DNA of 64,000 bases, from NCBI GenBank assembly GCA_023898765.1, contig CP060238.1:744001-808000 (forward strand). The letters are read 5' to 3'. Shown in pieces: positions 59,061-64,000 of the stretch; position 1 is the stretch's first letter, and every line of letters starts with the position of its first letter. The translations under genes were made by a program, and so were the position numbers. The notes beneath the pieces are model-generated. The model had not been told where the DNA came from. It was given only the letters and a program-made list of their open reading frames with translations, and searched no databases. Source of the DNA: Rhodospirillales bacterium. GTDB lineage: Bacteria > Pseudomonadota > Alphaproteobacteria > Micavibrionales > Micavibrionaceae.

Positions 59061-59732
59061 ATGAATAATTTCGATCTCATCATTTTCGATTGCGACGGCA
59101 CGCTGGTCGACAGCGAATATCTGAACAATAAAGCCCTGAGCGACCTGCTGTGCGAATACGGCCTGCCGCAATATGACGTGGCGTATGCGCTCGAAAATTT
59201 TGTCGGCAAAACGGTCAGCAATATCCTGCTGATGATTCAGATGGAAACGGGCTTTTCTTTTCCAAAAGATACGGTGTCGCGCTATATCGAAAACGCCAGG
59301 CGTCTTCAAAAAACCCATTTAAAACCGATTCCCGATGCCATGGAGGTCGTCAAAAACTGTGCGCGGCATTTAAAGGTGTGTGTCGGGTCGAACGGAGAGC
59401 GCAGCAATGTGCTGGAGTCTCTTCGGCTCACAGGGTTTTTGGACGTCTTTTCCGACGAAACGGTTTTTACCAAAGTTCAGGTGCCAAACGGCAAGCCGGC
59501 GCCGGATTTGTTTTTATTTGCCGCCGGTAAAATGGGCGCCGCGCCGCGGCGTTGTCTCGTGATTGAAGACAGCGAAAGCGGCGTCATCGCAGGCAAGGAA
59601 GCCGGAATGGATGTCTGGGGCTTTACAGGGGTTTGTCCTGATAAAAAACGGGCGGAAATTTCTCTCAAAAATGCCGGTGCGGACCGGGTGATCGAACATC
59701 TTATCCACATCCCTTCTCTCCTAGGTATTTGA
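59061..59732 (+). CDS. HAD-superfamily phosphatase
   Basis: A 223-residue HAD hydrolase, subfamily IA. Motif I is IIFDCDGTLVDSE with the nucleophile Asp; the helical cap lies at about 15-80. Motif II (Ser/Thr) is in VCVGSNGERSN, the Lys is in NGKPAPDLFLFA, and the motif IV acids are in CLVIEDSESGVIAGKEAGM. It removes phosphate from a small sugar phosphate or phosphoglycolate-like compound. It is placed between fabG and acpP, which is unusual. Confidence 0.85.
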   Translation: MNNFDLIIFDCDGTLVDSEYLNNKALSDLLCEYGLPQYDVAYALENFVGKTVSNILLMIQMETGFSFPKDTVSRYIENARRLQKTHLKPIPDAMEVVKNCARHLKVCVGSNGERSNVLESLRLTGFLDVFSDETVFTKVQVPNGKPAPDLFLFAAGKMGAAPRRCLVIEDSESGVIAGKEAGMDVWGFTGVCPDKKRAEISLKNAGADRVIEHLIHIPSLLGI

Positions 59733-59778
59733 TAAAAAAGGAAAAAATCACATTCTTGTCCCGGTGACACAAAAGGAC

Positions 59779-59806
59779 TTGATTTCGCACGCCCGCTTGG
59801 TAAAGT
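59779..59806 (+). promoter_or_regulatory. candidate acpP promoter
   Basis: TTGATT (59779-59784), a 16-base spacer and TAAAGT (59801-59806) lie 47 bases before the acpP ATG, which itself has AAGGGGAA as ribosome site. A separate strong promoter for acpP is usual given the demand for ACP. Confidence 0.45.
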
Positions 59807-59852
59807 CCGACCCGATTTTGAGTGAATAACAAACAAAGGTAAGGGGAACGCG

Positions 59853-60092
59853 ATGAGCGACATTGCAGACCGGGTAAAAAAGATTGTTGTCGAACACCTT
59901 GGTGTTGACGAAGATAAGGTTCAGGAAGGCGCAAGCTTCATTGATGATCTGGGCGCGGATTCTCTGGACACAGTAGAGCTGGTCATGGCTTTCGAAGAGG
60001 AGTTCAAAGTTGAGATTCCGGATGACGCCGCTGAAAAAATCCAGACGGTCGGCGATGCTGTAAACTTCATCAAAGAAAACGCTGCCGAGTAG
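59853..60092 (+). CDS. acpP: acyl carrier protein
   Basis: A 79-residue acidic four-helix protein. The phosphopantetheine-bearing serine is Ser37 in DDLGADSLDTVELVMAFEEEF. It carries growing acyl chains for FabD, FabG and FabF in this cluster. A strong terminator hairpin follows. Confidence 0.98.
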   Translation: MSDIADRVKKIVVEHLGVDEDKVQEGASFIDDLGADSLDTVELVMAFEEEFKVEIPDDAAEKIQTVGDAVNFIKENAAE

Positions 60093-60120
60093 TTCGGTTT
60101 GTTTTTATATCTATTTAAGC

Positions 60121-60148
60121 GGCGGCACTTCCATGCCGCCCTTATTTT
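60121..60148 (+). terminator. intrinsic terminator/attenuator after acpP
   Basis: GGCGGCA (60121-60127), loop cttcca, TGCCGCC (60134-60140), then CTTATTTT. It lies 28 bases after the acpP stop and 27 bases before the fabF start, so it likely reduces transcription from acpP into fabF. Confidence 0.7.
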
Positions 60149-60166
60149 ATCTAGGATACGGATGAT

Positions 60167-61441
60167 ATGAGACGAGTCGTTGTGACAGGAATGGGTATGG
60201 TGTCTCCGCTGGGCGTGGGGGTTCGGCGCAACTGGGACTCCATTACGGCAGGCCGGAGCGGTATTCGCAAGATCGACCATTTTGACGCTTCCGCCATGGC
60301 CTCGCAAGTGGCGGGGCTGATTCCAAAGACGGAAGACGAAAATCCGCAAGACGGAGCTTTCAACGTTAATTTATATGTGCCGCCGAAAGAACAGCGCAAA
60401 ATCGACCCTTTCATTTCCTACGGTCTGGCCGCCGCCGCCGAGGCCGTTGAAGAATCCGGCTGGGTGCCGCAAAGCGACGAGGAGCGGGAGCGCACCGGCG
60501 TTTTGATCGGTTCCGGTATCGGCGGCCTGACGGCCATGTATGAAAGTTCCATTACGCTGAAGGAACGCGGGCCACGGCGTTTGTCTCCTTTTTGCATTCC
60601 CTCGATGCTGATTAATCTGGCCTCGGGCCATGTGTCCATCAAATACGGTTTTAAGGGGCCGAACCATTCGGTTGTGACGGCCTGTGCGACAGGCACGCAC
60701 GCTATCGGGGATTCGGCGCGCCTGATTATGCTGGGCGATGCCGATGTGATGGTGGCCGGCGGCGCGGAGGCTGCCGTAACGCCTTTGGGCGTCGCAGGTT
60801 TTGCGGCGGCGCGGGCTTTGTCAACGTCTTACAACGAATCGCCGCAACAGGCCTGCCGTCCTTTCGATGAAGGGCGGGACGGGTTTGTGATTGCGGAAGG
60901 CTCCGGCGTGGTGGTTCTCGAAGAATACGAGCACGCGAAAAAACGCGGCGCAAAAATTTATGCCGAAGTGATCGGCTATGGCCTGTCCGGCGACGCCTAT
61001 CATATCACCTCTCCGGCGGAAGACGGAGACGGGGGATATCGCGCCATGCGGGCGGCGCTTAAAAATGCCGGGATTTCGGCGTCCGAAATCGATTATATCA
61101 ACGCGCACGGGACTTCGACCCCCGTCGGGGACGGGATCGAATGCACGGCGGTGAAACGTTTGTTCGGCAGCGATATCGCGGGCGTGTCCATGTCCTCGAC
61201 CAAGTCCGCCATCGGGCATTTGCTCGGCGCCGCAGGCGCAGTCGAGGCTATTTACGCCGTGAAGGCGCTGGAGAGCGGGATCATGCCGCCGACCCTCAAT
61301 CTGGAGACAGTGTCGGAAGCCTGTCAGGGGATTGATCTGGTGCCGAAGGTGGCAAAGGAAAAAGCGCTCAAAACCGTTCTGTCCAATTCCTTCGGGTTTG
61401 GCGGCACGAATGCGTCTTTAATCCTCCGGGCTGTTTCATAG
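60167..61441 (+). CDS. fabF: 3-oxoacyl-ACP synthase II
   Basis: A 424-residue thiolase-fold condensing enzyme. The active-site Cys is in VVTACATGTHAIGDSARL, and the two histidines are in INAHGTSTPVGDG and KSAIGHLLGAAGAVEA. The terminal NSFGFGGTNASLIL is the family end. It elongates acyl-ACP with malonyl-ACP. It is followed after two bases by mltG, as in many alphaproteobacteria. Confidence 0.97.
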   Translation: MRRVVVTGMGMVSPLGVGVRRNWDSITAGRSGIRKIDHFDASAMASQVAGLIPKTEDENPQDGAFNVNLYVPPKEQRKIDPFISYGLAAAAEAVEESGWVPQSDEERERTGVLIGSGIGGLTAMYESSITLKERGPRRLSPFCIPSMLINLASGHVSIKYGFKGPNHSVVTACATGTHAIGDSARLIMLGDADVMVAGGAEAAVTPLGVAGFAAARALSTSYNESPQQACRPFDEGRDGFVIAEGSGVVVLEEYEHAKKRGAKIYAEVIGYGLSGDAYHITSPAEDGDGGYRAMRAALKNAGISASEIDYINAHGTSTPVGDGIECTAVKRLFGSDIAGVSMSSTKSAIGHLLGAAGAVEAIYAVKALESGIMPPTLNLETVSEACQGIDLVPKVAKEKALKTVLSNSFGFGGTNASLILRAVS

Positions 61442-61443
61442 AC

Positions 61444-62448
61444 ATGCCGGGCAGGCCGCATTTCTTTCTTTCCGTTTTAAGTTTTTTGCTTTTGGGTGCG
61501 GCGGGGCTGGCCGCCGGCGTGGGATATGGCGCCTACCTTTATCTGTCTCCCGGTCCGCTGGAAGCGCCGCAGCTTGTTTTGATCGAGCGGGGCAGCGGCG
61601 TGTCTAAAATTTCTCAAACGCTGGAAGATCAAAATGTCATAACACACGCGCTGCTGTTTAAAGTCGCCGCGCGCCTGACCGGATTGCACGGCAGTCTCAA
61701 GGCCGGAGAATATCAGTTCCCCGCGGGCGTTTCGGTGGCGGACGCCTTGCTCATGCTGCATGAGGGAGACGTTTACGACCGGAAAGTAACCATTCCGGAA
61801 GGGCTGACCAGTTATCAGATCGTGCAGATTTTGGCAGGAGTGGACGAACTGCAGGGGGAGGTGCCGGACATCCCGCCGGAAGGCTCCCTGCTGCCGGAGA
61901 CTTACCGGTTTGTCACGGGCGATACGAAAGCCGGAAAACTGCGCGAAATGCAAAGCGCGATGGACGCCGTTCTGGCGGAGCTGTGGCCTGCACGGGCGGA
62001 AGGCCTTCCTTTCGAGACAAAAGAGCAGGCGCTCGTTCTGGCCTCTATCGTGGAAAAGGAAACGGCGGTTCCGTCCGAGCGGGCGCGGATCGCGGGGGTT
62101 TTTGTGAACCGTTTGAAACGCGGCATTCCGCTGCAGACCGATCCTAGCGTGATTTACGCTTTGACTCAGGGGAAAGTGAAAAACGAAGGGCAGGGGCCGC
62201 TGGGGCGGCGGCTGCTTTTGAAAGATTTAAAAACAGACTCGCCTTATAATACGTACAGATATGCGGGCCTGCCGCCGGGGCCGATTGCCAATCCGGGCCG
62301 GGCTTCGCTTGAGGCGACGCTTCATCCCGAAGCGCATGAGTATGTTTATTTTGTCGCGGACGGCACGGGCGGGCATGTCTTTGCGAAAAGTCTGGCCGAG
62401 CATAACCGAAACGTTCTCAAATGGCGTAAAATCCGCCGGAACAGGTAA
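61444..62448 (+). CDS. mltG: endolytic murein transglycosylase MltG
   Basis: A 334-residue YceG-family protein. One N-terminal membrane span (LSFLLLGAAGLAAGVGYGAYLYL) is followed by a LysM-like domain (GSGVSKISQTLEDQNVI) and the catalytic domain. The catalytic Glu is in LASIVEKETAVPSERARIAGVFVNRL; LQTDPSVIYAL and SPYNTYRYAGLPPGPIANPG complete the active site. It cuts nascent glycan strands at the inner membrane and sets their length. It is co-transcribed with fabF. Confidence 0.96.
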   Translation: MPGRPHFFLSVLSFLLLGAAGLAAGVGYGAYLYLSPGPLEAPQLVLIERGSGVSKISQTLEDQNVITHALLFKVAARLTGLHGSLKAGEYQFPAGVSVADALLMLHEGDVYDRKVTIPEGLTSYQIVQILAGVDELQGEVPDIPPEGSLLPETYRFVTGDTKAGKLREMQSAMDAVLAELWPARAEGLPFETKEQALVLASIVEKETAVPSERARIAGVFVNRLKRGIPLQTDPSVIYALTQGKVKNEGQGPLGRRLLLKDLKTDSPYNTYRYAGLPPGPIANPGRASLEATLHPEAHEYVYFVADGTGGHVFAKSLAEHNRNVLKWRKIRRNR

Positions 62449-62477
62449 GGGGCGAATATAAGGATGGATGTGTTCAC

Positions 62478-64000
62478 ATGTGCGGCATAGCAGGATTTTA
62501 CAGCTTCGGTGCGCCGGAACGTCAGGACATGCGGCGCGCCTGCAAGGCGATGACGGACGCCATCGCCCATCGCGGCCCGGACGATTCCGATGTCTGGCAG
62601 GACCCGGATGTGCCGTTGGCTTTGGGGCACCGGAGGCTGTCGATCATTGACCTGTCTGCCGGCGGGCACCAGCCCATGGCCTCTCATACGGGCCGCTTTG
62701 TCATTGTCTTCAACGGCGAAATTTATAACTACCGCAGCCTTCAGGCGGATCTGGAGGCGGCGGGCCGTGCCTTTCAAAGCCGCAGCGATACGGAAGTCAT
62801 GCTCGGCGCTTTCGAGCAGTGGGGCGTCAACCGGACCCTGCAAAAGCTGGAGGGCATGTTCGCCTTCGCGCTCTGGGACCGGCAGGAGCGCAAGCTTCAT
62901 CTGGTGCGGGACCGCTTCGGAAAAAAACCGCTTTATGTGGGATGGGGGAAAGAGAGCCTTCTTTTTGCCTCTGAACTGAAAGCCTTTCATGCCCATTCGG
63001 ATTTTACGCCGGAAATCAGCCGCGACGTCCTGGCCCTTTATATGCGCTACGGCTATGTTTGCGCGCCGCACTGCATTTTTGAAGGCGTGTGGCAGCTTCT
63101 TCCGGGCGCGCGGATGACTCTGGATATGGAGTCCCTTCCATCCCGGCAGGACCTGAAAGGCAGGATGGAGGTTTACTGGTATTTGCCGGATATCGTCGAG
63201 GCGGCAAAAGCGCATCCGAATGTCAAGCCTGCGTCCGAATGCATAGAAGAGTTTGAAGAGATGTTTCGGGAGGCGACGTATCAGCGCATGATCTCGGATG
63301 TCCCTCTGGGCGCTTTTCTGTCGGGCGGCATAGATTCCTCCGCTGTGGTCGCCATGATGCAAAGCGGCTCCGGACAGCCGGTCAAAACCTTTTCCATCGG
63401 GTTTGAAGAGGCCGGGTATAACGAAGCCGTCCATGCCGAAAGGATCGCCCGGCACCTTGGCACGCAGCACCGTGAATTTTACGTGACGGCGCAGGATGCG
63501 CTGGACGTCATTCCGAAACTGCCGGATATTTATGACGAGCCTTTTGCGGACCCCTCCCAGATTCCGACATATCTTATCAGCAAGCTGGCGCGGGAAGAGG
63601 TCAGCGTGGCGCTCACCGGCGATGGAGGAGACGAAATCCTGGGCGGCTATCAGCGCCATACCCATATTCCGGCCGTGTGGGAAAAAATCGGCTGGATGCC
63701 TTATCCGCTTCGCCGTGCGGCCGGGGCGCTGGTCCGCGCCGTTCCCGCAGGCGTTTACGACTCTCTTTATGCCGGTTATCCGCAATTCGGACGGCGGATG
63801 CACCGGCTGGCCCGCTTGACCGGCCTGAAAACGCCGGAGGATGTTTACGCCTATCTGGTCGGGGCGTGGCCCAATCCGGAAGAAGTGGTGACGGGCGGAA
63901 AGGTGCCTTCTATTCCCCTGAACGAGCCGGCATGGCAGCCGCAGGGGCTGTCTTTTGCCGAAAGGATGATGTACGGCGATACGCTGTCCTACCGGCCCAA
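62478..64000 (+). CDS. asnB: asparagine synthetase (glutamine-hydrolysing), partial
   Basis: The frame opens at ATG 62478 and is still open at the end of the window (over 507 residues). The N-terminal glutaminase domain has the nucleophile Cys2 in MCGIAGFYS, and AIAHRGPDDSD, LGHRRLSIID and VFNGEIYNYR. The synthetase domain has the PP-loop SGGIDSSAVVAM and the SVALTGDGGDEILGGYQR block. It transfers ammonia from glutamine to aspartate or, in polysaccharide-linked variants, to a sugar acid. The C-terminus is outside the window. With exopolysaccharide genes 49 kb away, either role remains possible. Confidence 0.93.
   Translation, partial: MCGIAGFYSFGAPERQDMRRACKAMTDAIAHRGPDDSDVWQDPDVPLALGHRRLSIIDLSAGGHQPMASHTGRFVIVFNGEIYNYRSLQADLEAAGRAFQSRSDTEVMLGAFEQWGVNRTLQKLEGMFAFALWDRQERKLHLVRDRFGKKPLYVGWGKESLLFASELKAFHAHSDFTPEISRDVLALYMRYGYVCAPHCIFEGVWQLLPGARMTLDMESLPSRQDLKGRMEVYWYLPDIVEAAKAHPNVKPASECIEEFEEMFREATYQRMISDVPLGAFLSGGIDSSAVVAMMQSGSGQPVKTFSIGFEEAGYNEAVHAERIARHLGTQHREFYVTAQDALDVIPKLPDIYDEPFADPSQIPTYLISKLAREEVSVALTGDGGDEILGGYQRHTHIPAVWEKIGWMPYPLRRAAGALVRAVPAGVYDSLYAGYPQFGRRMHRLARLTGLKTPEDVYAYLVGAWPNPEEVVTGGKVPSIPLNEPAWQPQGLSFAERMMYGDTLSYRP

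Noticed and set aside
62346..63803. 485-codon open frame on the minus strand near the right end
   Set aside because: Lies entirely opposite mltG/asnB, whose catalytic motifs are unmistakable; no ribosome site or family.
1..64000. CRISPR arrays and insertion sequences
   Set aside because: No regularly spaced repeats and no transposase gene were found anywhere in the window.

Overview
The window reads as a chromosomal stretch of an alphaproteobacterium. Gene orders typical of that class are present: a small SRP RNA followed by dnaX and ybaB; an SDHAF4-like gene, rsmB, rpe and a heparinase II/III gene; rpsF-rpsR-rplI-dnaB-alr; and fabD-fabG-acpP-fabF-mltG. No finer placement is justified from sequence alone. 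Most of the window is dense, moderately GC-rich housekeeping DNA. One visibly AT-richer island lies at 23.2-29.5 kb.

Layout. 1-1.0 kb: the end of a LamG-like protein and two small unknown genes. 1.0-13.8 kb: an exopolysaccharide locus with a WecG-GT4 fusion glycosyltransferase, a second GT4, a sulfotransferase, a Wzx-like flippase, a hexapeptide acyltransferase, CysNC and CysD, a Wzy/O-antigen-ligase-like membrane protein, a GH5 hydrolase and an exosortase-EpsI fusion. CysD/CysNC make PAPS, the donor the sulfotransferase needs, so the locus probably builds a sulfated polysaccharide. 13.9-17.9 kb: a compact unit of a lysine 2,3-aminomutase (KamA), a SET-domain protein and a D-Ala-D-Ala-ligase-like ATP-grasp enzyme, with a convergent C45 autoproteolytic acyltransferase. 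This looks like an undescribed beta-lysine (or related beta-amino acid) conjugate pathway and is the best candidate new system here. 18.1-23.1 kb: a CusBA-type metal efflux pair with a small secreted protein.

23.2-29.5 kb: a decaying P4-like integrative element inserted in the anticodon loop of a tRNA-Thr(CGT) gene. The insertion splits the host tRNA: its 3' half is at 23164-23208 and its 5' half at 29461-29497. A complete tRNA-Thr(CGT) of different sequence sits just inside the right end and presumably rescues threonine ACG decoding. The element carries a DNA methyltransferase, a probable truncated restriction gene, a frameshifted tyrosine integrase, an AlpA-like regulator, a truncated primase-polymerase, and fragments of what look like a protease and an ATPase.

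29.6-43.2 kb: SRP RNA, dnaX, ybaB, a formyltransferase-like gene, exodeoxyribonuclease III, a small gene with a possible leaderless promoter, typA, a GNAT gene, an SDHAF4-like gene missed by length filters, chorismate mutase, rsmB, rpe, a heparinase-like gene, a double cold-shock protein and an acyl-CoA ligase. 43.2-56.5 kb: pheST, a CBS protein, rplT/rpmI, a hydrolase lacking its nucleophile, gpt, DUF4864 and DUF1223 proteins, alr, dnaB, and rplI-rpsR-rpsF with an unusually long L9. 56.8-64 kb: the fatty-acid synthesis cluster fabD-fabG-acpP-fabF interrupted by a GNAT and a HAD gene, then mltG and the start of an asparagine synthetase that runs off the window.
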